Positions 56,701 through 64,000 of a stretch of 64,000 nucleotides of DNA are shown piece after piece. The position numbers and the translations under genes were made by a program. Origin of the DNA: Streptomyces sp. R28 (GTDB taxonomy: Bacteria > Actinomycetota > Actinomycetes > Streptomycetales > Streptomycetaceae). A model generated the notes under the pieces. The model ran no database searches, was not told where the DNA came from, and saw only the letters and a program-made list of their open reading frames with translations. Position 1 is the stretch's first letter; each line of letters opens with the position of its first letter. The stretch covers positions 1,178,001 through 1,242,000 of the forward strand of contig NZ_CP163439.1 of NCBI RefSeq assembly GCF_041052385.1, given 5' to 3'.

Positions 56701-57090
56701 TCACACGCGGAGCGTCACGCACTGGCGCAACAGCGGTTCCAGGCGCAGTTGGACGTCTTCACGGTCGAATACCTGAAGAGCGTCTAGGCAGTTGACGATC
56801 CACCGCGCCTCGCCCTCGTCCTCGATCTTGAGCGCCACAGCGGTCACCGCGCCCTCCAGATTGAACGGGTCGCCCTTGAACTCATCATCGAGGGCCCAGT
56901 ATCCAGCGGCAAGCAGCGGGGCCACGTGCACACCGGTCGCCTCGACGAAGGCACTGGCTTCGGCCCGGTCCGCGCGGACGCCTGCCAGGCGACGCAACAC
57001 TGGCCTCGGCTGTTTCGTCGCGGTGATAGAGCGTGCGTCCAGGCCGGGGCGCCCTCGGCGAACACCAACGCAGGAGGGCGGCGGATTCAT
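56701..57090 (-). pseudogene. hypothetical protein, N-terminally degraded
   Basis: The reading has a convincing folded part: RADRAEASAFVEATGVHVAP, LLAAGYWALDDEFKGDPFNL, EGAVTAVALKIEDEGEARWI, VNCLDALQVFDREDVQLRLE and PLLRQCVTLRV. The preceding 35 residues are basic and uneven, and no ribosome binding site precedes the first ATG, so the N terminus is probably lost. No family recognised. Confidence 0.45.
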
Positions 57091-57257
57091 CCCGCCGCGA
57101 TGATCAGGGTGGTGATCAGGTGATCACCGAGGTGGTGATCAAGGTCCCGCCCGAGTCTCACCTGCAAAGCAAGGTTTCGAACTCTTTACCAAAGGATTTC
57201 AAGCAACCTCTTGCGCATCGGCGGATCAGCAGTCGATATTCATCCAACGCAACTGAA

Positions 57258-57284
57258 TCAACTCGTGTTGACAACACGAGTTGA
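57258..57284. promoter_or_regulatory. 27-bp palindromic operator of the ribose operon regulator
   Basis: TCAACTCGTGTTG (57258-57270) and its exact complement CAACACGAGTTGA (57272-57284) surround a single central A. A TTGACA hexamer (57268-57273) lies across the centre, so bound LacI-family protein would occlude a promoter. It ends 38 bases before the regulator's ATG. Upstream, TGATCA occurs four times between 57101 and 57141. Confidence 0.75.
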
Positions 57285-57322
57285 TACTTCCAGAACGCAG
57301 CCCCGAGCCGAAGGAGGGTCTG

Positions 57323-58366
57323 ATGGCAACTCGCCGCGACGTGGCACGCCTGGCGGGCACCTCCGAGGCCCTGGTCAGCTACGTCCTCAACAACGGCCCC
57401 CGCAAGGTCGCCCCCGCCACCCGCGAGCGGATCCTCGCGGCGATAGACGAGCTCGGCTACCGCCCCAACGTGGTGGCCCGGTCCCTGAAGACCTCGCGGA
57501 CCATGACCTTCGGGCTGGTCGTGCCCGACAACTCCAACCCCTTCTTCGCCGAGCTGGCCCGCGTCATCGAGGATGTCGGCTTCGCCTCCGGCTACACGAT
57601 GCTGCTGGGCAACGCGATGGGTGACGACGCCCGCGAGGCGACGTACATCCGGACCCTGCTCGACCGGCAGGTGGACGGGCTCATCGTGGTCCCGATCCAC
57701 GGCCCGCACAGTTGGGTCGCGGAGCTGTCCGAGCAGACGACCGTGCCCCGGCTGGTGCTCGACCGCGAGCTGGAGCTGCCGGGGGCGACGCAGGTGCTCA
57801 CCGACAACGAGGGCGGCGCGTACCAGGCCACCTCCCATCTACTCGCTCACGGCCGGCAGCGGATCGGGTGCATTGCCGGGCTGGAGGGCGTGCATCCGAC
57901 GGTCGACCGGGTCGCGGGCTGGCGCCGGGCCCTCGTCGAGGCGGGGCGGGATCCGGAGAGCGCGTCGCTGACGCATGTGCCGTTCGGACGGGCCGACGGG
58001 TACCGGGCCGGCCGGCGGATGCTCGCGGAGGCGGGGCATCCGGACGCGCTCTTCGTGGCGAGTGACGAGCAGGCCATCGGCGTCCTGCGCGCCGCCGCCG
58101 AACTGGGACTGCGCGTCCCCGACGACGTGGCGGTCTGCGCCTTCGACGGTATCGACGGCAGCGAGTACACGGTGCCCGCGCTCACCACCATGCAGCAGCC
58201 CTTCGACGAGCTGGGCCGCTCGGCCGTCGAGTGGCTCCTGGCCAAGATCGCCGACCCCACCCTCCCGGTACGGCGCATCACCCACCCCACCACCCTGATC
58301 GCCCGCGGCTCCTGCGGCTGCCCGGACCTCGCCGGGGGCGACTCGATGATCGGCGAGCGCTTATAG
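57323..58366 (+). CDS. LacI-family regulator of ribose operon
   Basis: This 347-residue repressor starts with the LacI headpiece TRRDVARLAGTSEALVSYVLNN and the hinge region RPNVVARSLKTSRT. It continues with a periplasmic-binding-protein-like effector domain: TFGLVVPDNSNPFFAELARVIED, DGLIVVPIH, HLLAHGRQRIGCIAGL, DALFVASDEQAIGVLRAAAELG and LTTMQQPFDELGRSAVEWL. The C terminus has RGSCGCPD. The ATG at 57323 follows GAAGGAGG. The palindrome directly upstream and the ribose genes downstream make it an RbsR-type repressor. Ribose as inducer is inferred from gene context. Confidence 0.9.
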   Translation: MATRRDVARLAGTSEALVSYVLNNGPRKVAPATRERILAAIDELGYRPNVVARSLKTSRTMTFGLVVPDNSNPFFAELARVIEDVGFASGYTMLLGNAMGDDAREATYIRTLLDRQVDGLIVVPIHGPHSWVAELSEQTTVPRLVLDRELELPGATQVLTDNEGGAYQATSHLLAHGRQRIGCIAGLEGVHPTVDRVAGWRRALVEAGRDPESASLTHVPFGRADGYRAGRRMLAEAGHPDALFVASDEQAIGVLRAAAELGLRVPDDVAVCAFDGIDGSEYTVPALTTMQQPFDELGRSAVEWLLAKIADPTLPVRRITHPTTLIARGSCGCPDLAGGDSMIGERL

Positions 58367-58684
58367 CGACGGCGGGCGAGCGGGCAGAGCGGGTGACCGG
58401 TCACGGCTCCCGGCTCGCACCGAAATGCCCGACCGTACGCCGCGTACATCCCGTACGACTCGTACGACCCACCTGATCCGTACGACGGACTACGGCCTCA
58501 CCGTGCGCCCCGGCTCACCTGGCCCCGACCTCAAACTCGGCCCCCGGTCCCGGACTTACGGACTCCCAGACTCCCGGTCTCCGACCCAGCCTCCCCCGGC
58601 CTCGGAGTCCGGGCCGCCCCCCGCGCCCCGCGCGGACCCCACGCCACCCCGTTTTGACGCAATGACGCGACGAAAGGCACTCCC
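58367..58684. other. 318-base leader upstream of rbsB
   Basis: No gene is supported. The stretch 58432-58490 contains five CGTAC words (CGTACGACT-like). A pyrimidine-rich tract with short GACTCCC repeats follows (58556-58575). No copy of the 27-bp operator is seen, so rbsB may be read from the regulator's promoter. Confidence 0.4.
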
Positions 58685-59761
58685 ATGAACACCAACGTCA
58701 CCGCCGACTCCGGCGCCACCGCCAACCGCACCGCACGCAGAGTCCGTTCCGCCACCGCTATCGCCGCCGCCGCGACGATGCTGCTGGTGGTGGCCGGTTG
58801 CGGCCGGGGCGGGGACAGCTCCGACAGCGGCAGCAAGTCGGGCGAGGCGAAGATCGCCATCGTCACCCGGAACTTCACCAACCCCTACTGGGCGGCGCTG
58901 CGCGACGGCGCGATAGCCGAGGGCAAGAAGCAGGGCGTCAAGGTGGAGGTCCAGGCGGGCGCGTCGGAGACCGACAGCACGGGTGAGAACGCCAAGATCT
59001 CCACCCTCGCGGGCCAGGGCTACAACTGCTTCGGCGTCGTACCGGTCAACGCCACCAACGTGATCACCCCGCTCGTCCCGGTCGCCCAGAAGAAGATCCC
59101 GATCCTCAACCTGGACACCCAGATCGACGCGAACGCCTCGAAGCAGGCCGGGGTGTCGTACGCCTCGTTCATCGGCTCGGACAACCTGTCGGCGGGTGAG
59201 CAGGCGGGCGAGGGCCTGCTGAAGCTCATGGGCGGCAAGGGCGAGGTGGCCATTCTCCAGGGCATCGCCGGTGAGCAGAACGGCATCAACCGCCAGAAGG
59301 GCTTCACGGAGAAGGTCGCGGGCAAGCTGGACATCGTCGCCACCCAGCCCGCCGACTACGACCAGGCCAAGGGGCAGACGGTCACCGAGGCCATCCTCAA
59401 GGCCCACCCGAAGATCACCGGTATCTTCGCCGCCAACGACACCATGGGTCTGGGCGCCGCGCAGGCGGTCCGCAACGCCGGCCTGACCGGCAAGGTCTCC
59501 ATCATCTCGGTGGACGGCATCAGCGCCGCGCTGGAGGCGGTCAAGGCGGGCACCCTCAGCGGCACGATCTCCCAGTACCCGTACGCCGAGGGCCAGTTGG
59601 CCGTGCAGGCCTGCATCGACCTGGTCGCCAAGAAGAAGGTGCCCAGCCGGATCGTCGCCCCGATCGCCCTGATCGACTCCACCAACGTGGACAAGGCGAT
59701 GAGTTCCGCCCCGCAGCCGTTCGTCCCGTTCGAGAACCCGCTCTCCTCGGCCGGGAAGTGA
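58685..59761 (+). CDS. rbsB: ribose-type ABC transporter substrate-binding lipoprotein
   Basis: This 358-residue protein has a lipoprotein signal: hydrophobic TAIAAAATMLLVVAGC with the lipidated Cys39. The mature two-lobed periplasmic-binding-like fold has KIAIVTRNFTNPYWAALRDGA, GYNCFGVVPVNATN, PILNLDTQID, GKGEVAILQG, ITGIFAANDTMGLGAAQAV and VSIISVDGISAALEAVKAG. It should present a pentose (ribose by context) to the permease outside the membrane. GAAAGG precedes the ATG. The gap to rbsC is 7 bases. Confidence 0.9.
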   Translation: MNTNVTADSGATANRTARRVRSATAIAAAATMLLVVAGCGRGGDSSDSGSKSGEAKIAIVTRNFTNPYWAALRDGAIAEGKKQGVKVEVQAGASETDSTGENAKISTLAGQGYNCFGVVPVNATNVITPLVPVAQKKIPILNLDTQIDANASKQAGVSYASFIGSDNLSAGEQAGEGLLKLMGGKGEVAILQGIAGEQNGINRQKGFTEKVAGKLDIVATQPADYDQAKGQTVTEAILKAHPKITGIFAANDTMGLGAAQAVRNAGLTGKVSIISVDGISAALEAVKAGTLSGTISQYPYAEGQLAVQACIDLVAKKKVPSRIVAPIALIDSTNVDKAMSSAPQPFVPFENPLSSAGK

Positions 59762-59768
59762 TCTGATC

Positions 59769-60728
59769 ATGGCTGACACTCAGGCGCCGGGCCGGCTCGG
59801 CCTGGACTTCTCGGTCGAGGCGACGGCACGCTACGCCGCCCCGATCGGGCTGGGCGTGGTGTTCCTCATCTTCTTCATCGCCACGCCCGACTTCCTCACC
59901 ACGTCCAACATCAGCGACCTGCTGGTGTCGGCCTCGATCCTGCTGGTCCTCGCCATGGGCCAGCAGCTGGTGGTCACCGTCGCCGGTATCGACCTCTCGG
60001 TGGGCTCCAACCTGCCCTGGTCGGCGGCGGTCCTCGGGTACGCCTACACCAGTGGCTGGGGACTGACCGTCTCCGTCGGCCTGGCCCTGCTGGCCGGGCT
60101 GGCGGTGGGCGTGGTCAACGGTCTGCTGGTGGCCCGGCTGAACATGACCGACTTCATCGTCACCCTCGGCTCGCTCTCCGTGGTCAGCGGTCTCACCCTG
60201 CTGCTGACCAGCGGCAACACCGTCCCCGTGAACTCGGACTTCCTGCGCGCTCTGGCGATCAACGGCATCGGCCCGGTGCGCTGGTTCTGGGTACTGGCCT
60301 TCGTGGTGGCCGTGCTGGTGGGCTTCCTTCTCTACCGCACCCGTACCGGCACCTATCTGCTGTCGACCGGCGGCAACATCGAGGCCGCACGGGGTGTGGG
60401 CATCCACGTCAACCGTATCCGGCTGATCGCGTACGCGAGTTCCGGGCTGGCCTGCGGGGTCGCGGCCGTGCTGTTCGTGGCCCGCACGGGCGGCGCCGAC
60501 CCCAGCCTCCAGACCGACCTGCTGCTCAGCTCCATCGCGGCGGTGGTCCTCGGCGGGTCCAGCCTGTTCGGCGGGAAGGCCTCCGTGTTCGGCACGGTGA
60601 CCGGCGCGTTGCTGCTCCAGAGCCTCATCAACGGGTTCACCCTGCTCGGCATCTCGCAGTACTACCAGCCCATCGCGGTCGGCACCGTCGTACTCGGCGC
60701 GGCCTTCATCTCCCGGTTCCAGAAGTAG
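59769..60728 (+). CDS. rbsC: ribose ABC transporter permease
   Basis: This 319-residue BPD_transp_2 permease has eight to ten membrane helices. It contains GLGVVFLIFFIATPDFLTTSN, LVLAMGQQLVVTVAGIDLSVGS, LGSLSVVSGLTLLLTSG, GIHVNRIRLIAYASSGLACG and the EAA-like loop AAVVLGGSSLFGGKASVFGT. It forms the membrane channel used by the binding protein before it and the ATPase after it. The ATG at 59769 lies 7 bases after rbsB, and the next gene begins 12 bases after its stop. Confidence 0.92.
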   Translation: MADTQAPGRLGLDFSVEATARYAAPIGLGVVFLIFFIATPDFLTTSNISDLLVSASILLVLAMGQQLVVTVAGIDLSVGSNLPWSAAVLGYAYTSGWGLTVSVGLALLAGLAVGVVNGLLVARLNMTDFIVTLGSLSVVSGLTLLLTSGNTVPVNSDFLRALAINGIGPVRWFWVLAFVVAVLVGFLLYRTRTGTYLLSTGGNIEAARGVGIHVNRIRLIAYASSGLACGVAAVLFVARTGGADPSLQTDLLLSSIAAVVLGGSSLFGGKASVFGTVTGALLLQSLINGFTLLGISQYYQPIAVGTVVLGAAFISRFQK

Positions 60729-60740
60729 GAGAAGCCAGCC

Positions 60741-61580
60741 ATGACGGACACTCCGGCCCGTGTGACGGGCACATCCTCCGCCGCCCCGGCCGCCACCCAG
60801 AGCGCCGCCTCGGCCAGTCAGGTCGTCTCGCCGCTCGTGGAGATCACCGGGCTGCGCAAGTCCTTCGGCGCGGTCCAGGCGCTCCAGGGCGTGGACCTGA
60901 AGCTGGCCCCCGGCGAGGTCACCGCGCTCCTCGGCGACAACGGCGCGGGCAAGTCCACGCTGGTGCGCTGTCTGACCGGTGTGCACCCGCAGGACGCGGG
61001 CGAGATCCGCTTCCGGGGCGAGCAGGTCCGGTTCCACTCCCCCGACGACGCCCGGCAGTTGGGCATCGAGACGGTGTACCAGACCCTCGGCCTCATCGAG
61101 GACCTCCCGGTCTGGCAGAACCTCTACCTCAACCACGAGCTGACCAGCGGCTTCGGCCCGTTCCGGGTGCTGGACAAGAAGTCCATGATCGCCCAGAGCA
61201 GCGACATCCTGTCCCGGCTGGACGTGAACGTGCCGAACGTACGGGCCACCGTGCGGCGGATGTCGGGCGGTCAGCGGCAGTGCATCGCCATCGCCCGCGC
61301 GGCCAACTGGGGCCGCACCCTGGTCATCATGGACGAGCCGACCGCAGCGCTGGGCGTCCGGGAGACGGCGGCCGTGGAGGAGCTCATCGCCCGGCTCCGC
61401 GAGGCGTCGGTGACCGTGCTGCTGATCAGCCACGACATGGCGCAGGTGCTCCGGGTCGCCGACACCGCGTACGTACTGCGCCGAGGCCGGACCGCCGCGC
61501 GGCGGACCGTCTCCGCCACCACGGGTGACGAGCTGGTCGGGCTGATCACCGGGGCCGTGCAAGGGGACGCGCATGCCTGA
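60741..61580 (+). CDS. rbsA: ribose ABC transporter ATPase, single nucleotide-binding domain
   Basis: This 279-residue ATPase has one ABC domain: Walker A GDNGAGKST (65-73), Q-loop region TVYQTLGLI, signature RRMSGGQRQCIAIARA, Walker B TLVIMDEPTAALG and switch LLISHDM. The first 30 residues are a disordered Ala/Ser tail. Classic RbsA has two fused ABC domains of about 500 residues. This half-length form would act as a homodimer, as in FrcA/XylG-short type sugar ATPases. GAGAAG precedes the ATG. It overlaps rbsK by 8 bases. Confidence 0.88.
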   Translation: MTDTPARVTGTSSAAPAATQSAASASQVVSPLVEITGLRKSFGAVQALQGVDLKLAPGEVTALLGDNGAGKSTLVRCLTGVHPQDAGEIRFRGEQVRFHSPDDARQLGIETVYQTLGLIEDLPVWQNLYLNHELTSGFGPFRVLDKKSMIAQSSDILSRLDVNVPNVRATVRRMSGGQRQCIAIARAANWGRTLVIMDEPTAALGVRETAAVEELIARLREASVTVLLISHDMAQVLRVADTAYVLRRGRTAARRTVSATTGDELVGLITGAVQGDAHA

Positions 61581-62544
61581 GGCCGTGCCGGGTACGTCAC
61601 CCCAGGTCGTGGTGATCGGCTCGGTGAACATCGACCACGTCGTCGTCGCCGACGCCTTCCCCTCCCCCGGCGAAACCCTCCTCGGCCGTACCGCGTACGT
61701 CACCCTCGGTGGCAAGGGCGCCAACCAGGCGGCCGCGGCGGCCTCCGGAGGCGTTCGTACGGCGATGATCGCCCGGGTGGGCGAGGACGCCGAGGCGGAC
61801 CGGGCCCGTGCCCGGCTGGTCGCCGGCGGAGTGGACGTCGAGGCGGTGACCACGGTGCCCGGCGCCGAGACCGGTACCGCGTGGATCACCACGGCGGCCG
61901 GCGACAACACCATCGTGGTGGTCGCCGGCGCCAACCACCAGTGGCCCTCCGAGGGCGACCCCACCGAGGGCCTCGGGGCTCAAGCAGCCGTCGTACTGGC
62001 CCAGTTGGAGATCCCGCTGGATGTCGTCCGCCGCGCGGCGGACGCCTGCCGGGGACGGTTCCTCCTCAACGCCGCCCCCGCCGCCGAACTCCCCGACGAC
62101 CTGATCGCCCGCTGTGACGTGCTCATCGTGAACGAGCACGAACAGGCGGTGGTGTCAGGCCAGTTGGCGACGGACAAAGATGCTGAGGTCACGCCGGACG
62201 AAGCGTCCGTACGGAAGGCGCACGACGCGCTGCGCGCCCGGGGTGCCAAGGCCGTGGTCACCACCCTGGGCGAGGCGGGCGCCATCGTCACCGACGCCGA
62301 CGGCGTCTCCACGGCGCTCCCGGCCGTCCCCGCGACCGTCGTGGACACCACGGGCGCCGGTGACGCCTTCGCCGGAGTGCTCGCCGCCCGGCTCGCCGCC
62401 GGTGACTCGCTCCTGGACGCCGCACGCCTCGGCATCGCCGCGGGCTCCCTGGCCGTACGGGTCTCGGGTGCGCCCCAGCAGTACGCCGGCCTGGCCACGC
62501 TGCGCGCCCTCGCCCCCACCACTCCCCCTACCGAAAAGGACTGA
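61573..62544 (+). CDS. rbsK: ribokinase
   Basis: This 323-residue PfkB-family kinase phosphorylates D-ribose to ribose 5-phosphate. It has VVVIGSVNIDHVVVADAFPSPG, LGGKGANQAAAAASGG (sugar motif), FLLNAAPAAELPDDL, VVTTLGEAGAIV and the anion hole/catalytic base block VDTTGAGDAFAGVLAARLA (Asp of GAGD). It begins 8 bases inside the ATPase gene and ends 4 bases before the pyranase start, so the genes are tightly coupled. Confidence 0.93.
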   Translation: MPEAVPGTSPQVVVIGSVNIDHVVVADAFPSPGETLLGRTAYVTLGGKGANQAAAAASGGVRTAMIARVGEDAEADRARARLVAGGVDVEAVTTVPGAETGTAWITTAAGDNTIVVVAGANHQWPSEGDPTEGLGAQAAVVLAQLEIPLDVVRRAADACRGRFLLNAAPAAELPDDLIARCDVLIVNEHEQAVVSGQLATDKDAEVTPDEASVRKAHDALRARGAKAVVTTLGEAGAIVTDADGVSTALPAVPATVVDTTGAGDAFAGVLAARLAAGDSLLDAARLGIAAGSLAVRVSGAPQQYAGLATLRALAPTTPPTEKD

Positions 62545-62548
62545 ACCC

Positions 62549-62944
62549 GTGCAGCGCAAGGGCATCATCCACCGCGAACTGGCCGGGCTGATCGCCGGTC
62601 TCCGCCACACCGACACCTTCGTGATCAGCGACGCCGGGCTCCCCCTGGCACCCGACACCCCCGTCGTGGATCTCGGCTACCGGTACGGCCAATCCCCGTT
62701 CCTGGACGTCGTCCAGACCGTGCTCAACGAGATCGTCGTCGAGCACAGCTGGGTGACCGACAAGATCCGCGAGGTCAACCTCACCGTCCACACCGGCCTG
62801 CGCTCCTTCGGGCTCGACCCCGAACCCATCGACCACGACGAGTTCAAGGCCAGGGTCCGGGACGTCAAGTTCGCCGTACGGACGGGCGAGGACACCTTCT
62901 ACGCCAACGTGCTCCTCCGCGCGGGGGTCCCCTTCACCCCGTGA
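62549..62944 (+). CDS. rbsD: D-ribose pyranase
   Basis: This 131-residue RbsD/FucU-fold protein converts beta-pyranose ribose to the furanose form that ribokinase uses. The catalytic His20 lies in LRHTDTFVISDAGLP, and the C terminus has VRTGEDTFYANVLLRAGVPF, typical of the ligand-contacting tail. The GTG start at 62549 follows AAAAGGA by 8 bases and directly succeeds rbsK. It closes the operon. Confidence 0.93.
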   Translation: MQRKGIIHRELAGLIAGLRHTDTFVISDAGLPLAPDTPVVDLGYRYGQSPFLDVVQTVLNEIVVEHSWVTDKIREVNLTVHTGLRSFGLDPEPIDHDEFKARVRDVKFAVRTGEDTFYANVLLRAGVPFTP

Positions 62945-63376
62945 CAGCCGCCTGCGTGACGGGCAGCCGGACCTGGAGGGAGGAGAACCGTGTGGTCGGG
63001 GCGGCGTTCTGGTTGTCGTCGCTGTGCAGTTCACGACGCAGCCCAGCCTGGCCCGAGCTTGCGCCCGTTCCGGCGCAGCGTGAGCTTCATCGTTGGTGCA
63101 CCTTTTCCATGTCTGTTCAGTGACTTTTCGTTCTCGTCCCCCAAGGGGACAGAGGCGAGATCCTCCGGGCGGATTGGCGGTCCGGTCGACCGAGAACGGG
63201 ACATGCCCCCGCTCGTTTCCGCCTCGCCGGTTCACACAGAACTGATCTTGTGGGACGGGGAAGTTGATCAGAAACCCGTTCCATCAGGTTGATCAATTCA
63301 GATCCCACTCCCCGTGGCCTATCAGGCCGCCGGGGACGAACGGATGAACACGGGGACGCACACACAAAACCGCAGT
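62945..63376. other. 432-base stretch without supported gene
   Basis: No gene is seen. GTTGATCA occurs at about 63262 and 63290, and the region before the repeat at 63377 looks noncoding. It would carry any terminator of the ribose operon, but no strong hairpin was found. Confidence 0.4.
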
Positions 63377-63439
63377 TCAGGAGCCCTCAGCCATCGGCTC
63401 AAGAATCGCCACACACTCCACATGATGAGTCATCGGAAA
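63377..63439 (-). repeat. 3' end of RlmD/TrmA-like methyltransferase gene, copy 2 (possible att site)
   Basis: The minus strand reads FPMTHHVECVAILEPMAEGS and stop at 63377. It is the same terminal block as at 56058-56120, identical over 32 bases and with equal spacing in the diverged remainder. Homology to the rest of the gene ends within a few codons (upstream reading is CLHV). An excisionase-like gene starts about 200 bases to the right; 63440-63640 holds no other gene. Confidence 0.7.
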
Positions 63440-63640
63440 CACGTGGAGACAATGCCGACGGCACCGACCAGCGGTGCTGGCGCCGATTGGGCCCTATGCA
63501 ACTCATCTCCAACGCTGAGCGGAGCAGGATATCCGTCATTGGCCGGTTACCGAAACCGGTGATTCCGCGGACCATTGGCAGTCCACCGCGTCTCCCCGCT
63601 TCCCCACTGCCACGGAAGCAACTAAACCCGAAAGGCACTG

Positions 63641-63925
63641 TTGACAGGAATGCCCAATCAGAGCGGCGAAACGCCTCACGGCCAGTTCAGCCCCGAGCAC
63701 ATCCGCGCCACCTGGAGTGGGACGGCGAGCGTCGAGGACGCCGCCCAGGCATTCGGCTTGTCGAGATCGAAGAGCTACGACCTCGTTCGCCGCGGAGAAT
63801 TCCCATGCCGCGTGCTACCGATAGGCCGCACCGCCCGCGTCGTCACCGCCTCGCTCCTCCGCGTACTCGAAAGCGGCGAGCCGGAGTACAACGGACCCTC
63901 CAGTGCAAGCCCCAATCCGTCATGA
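63641..63925 (+). CDS. excisionase-like helix-turn-helix protein
   Basis: This 94-residue protein has a MerR-like HTH_17 core: TASVEDAAQAFGLSRSKSYD, LVRRGEFPCRVLPIGRTARV and VTASLLRVLESGEPEY. Such small proteins are the excisionases/directionality factors of Streptomyces integrative elements and usually precede an integrase gene, which would lie outside the window. The start is TTG 63641 (GAAAGG 5 bases upstream) or ATG 63650. A terminator follows immediately, so it may be a single-gene transcript and not an int operon. Confidence 0.72.
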   Translation: MTGMPNQSGETPHGQFSPEHIRATWSGTASVEDAAQAFGLSRSKSYDLVRRGEFPCRVLPIGRTARVVTASLLRVLESGEPEYNGPSSASPNPS

Positions 63926-63934
63926 CCAACTGCC

Positions 63935-63974
63935 CGACGACGCCCCGCCGCAGCAAGCCGGCGGGGCGTCGTCG
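63935..63974. terminator. 16-bp perfect-stem terminator
   Basis: CGACGACGCCCCGCCG (63935-63950) pairs perfectly with 63959-63974 around an 8-base loop, 10 bases after the excisionase-like stop. Confidence 0.8.
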
Positions 63975-64000
63975 CATCAGGTCCCCGTCTACGCAGGACC

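Noticed and set aside
59556..61964. An 802-codon minus-strand frame across the ribose operon
   Set aside because: The plus-strand genes rbsB, rbsC, rbsA and rbsK are clearly recognisable there; the antisense frame has low-complexity composition.

Overview
The window looks like a chromosomal stretch of a Streptomyces or close relative. It is GC-rich with strong third-position GC, uses GTG and TTG starts, has purine-rich ribosome binding sites, and carries families typical of the genus: an SAV_2336-type vWA protein, an esterase-like phytase, a deazaflavin-type reductase, Imm49, and several actinobacterial IS5-family elements. No tRNA, rRNA or CRISPR array was recognised. All assignments come from reading the sequence; no database search was run.

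Layout. (1) 1-6.4 kb is ordinary housekeeping and secretion material: an MHYT membrane sensor, a methyltransferase, an alpha/beta hydrolase divergent from a PadR regulator with a periodic operator array between them, two hypotheticals, and a secreted tannase-like protein lacking its nucleophilic serine. (2) 6.6-16.9 kb is a wrecked SNF2 helicase plus SWIM-protein locus. The helicase is split after its Walker A motif by about 7.1 kb of foreign sequence (8141-15285). That block carries a HelD/HelR-type RNA polymerase-associated ATPase, a DUF1330 protein, an AhpD-like protein with a decayed HxlR regulator, an intact HxlR regulator, a frameshifted nadC, a PhzF-like protein and a LysR stump. (3) 17-29.8 kb is conserved metabolism: a phytase-like secreted protein, xylA divergent from xylB and a ROK regulator, a permease-amidase pair, a secreted amidase, and a GAF regulator upstream of an aldehyde dehydrogenase. 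(4) 29.9-57 kb is an accessory zone full of insertion sequences and broken genes. (5) 57.2-63 kb is an intact ribose operon: a LacI regulator with a 27-bp palindromic operator, binding protein, permease, one-domain ATPase, ribokinase and ribose pyranase. (6) The right edge carries an excisionase-like helix-turn-helix gene.

The most interesting system is the four-gene cassette at 35128-42014. An alpha/beta hydrolase, a caspase-fold protein with a VMAP-like C-terminal region, a MoxR AAA+ ATPase and an SAV_2336-type vWA protein are chained by 4-, 4- and 8-base overlaps, so they are probably translationally coupled. This is the MoxR/vWA/VMAP 'ternary conflict system' architecture. Here the vWA protein carries an additional C-terminal half of about 450 residues resembling the large subunit of N,N-dimethylformamidase, a candidate second effector. 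The cassette is bounded on the left by two abutting insertion sequences and an orphan Imm49 gene, and on the right by an IS481-like remnant.

A second structural observation: the last 20 codons of an RlmD/TrmA-like RNA methyltransferase gene occur twice in the same orientation (56058-56120 and 63377-63439). They flank the ribose operon region, and the right copy lies beside the excisionase-like gene. This suggests attachment-site scars or sites in the 3' end of that gene.
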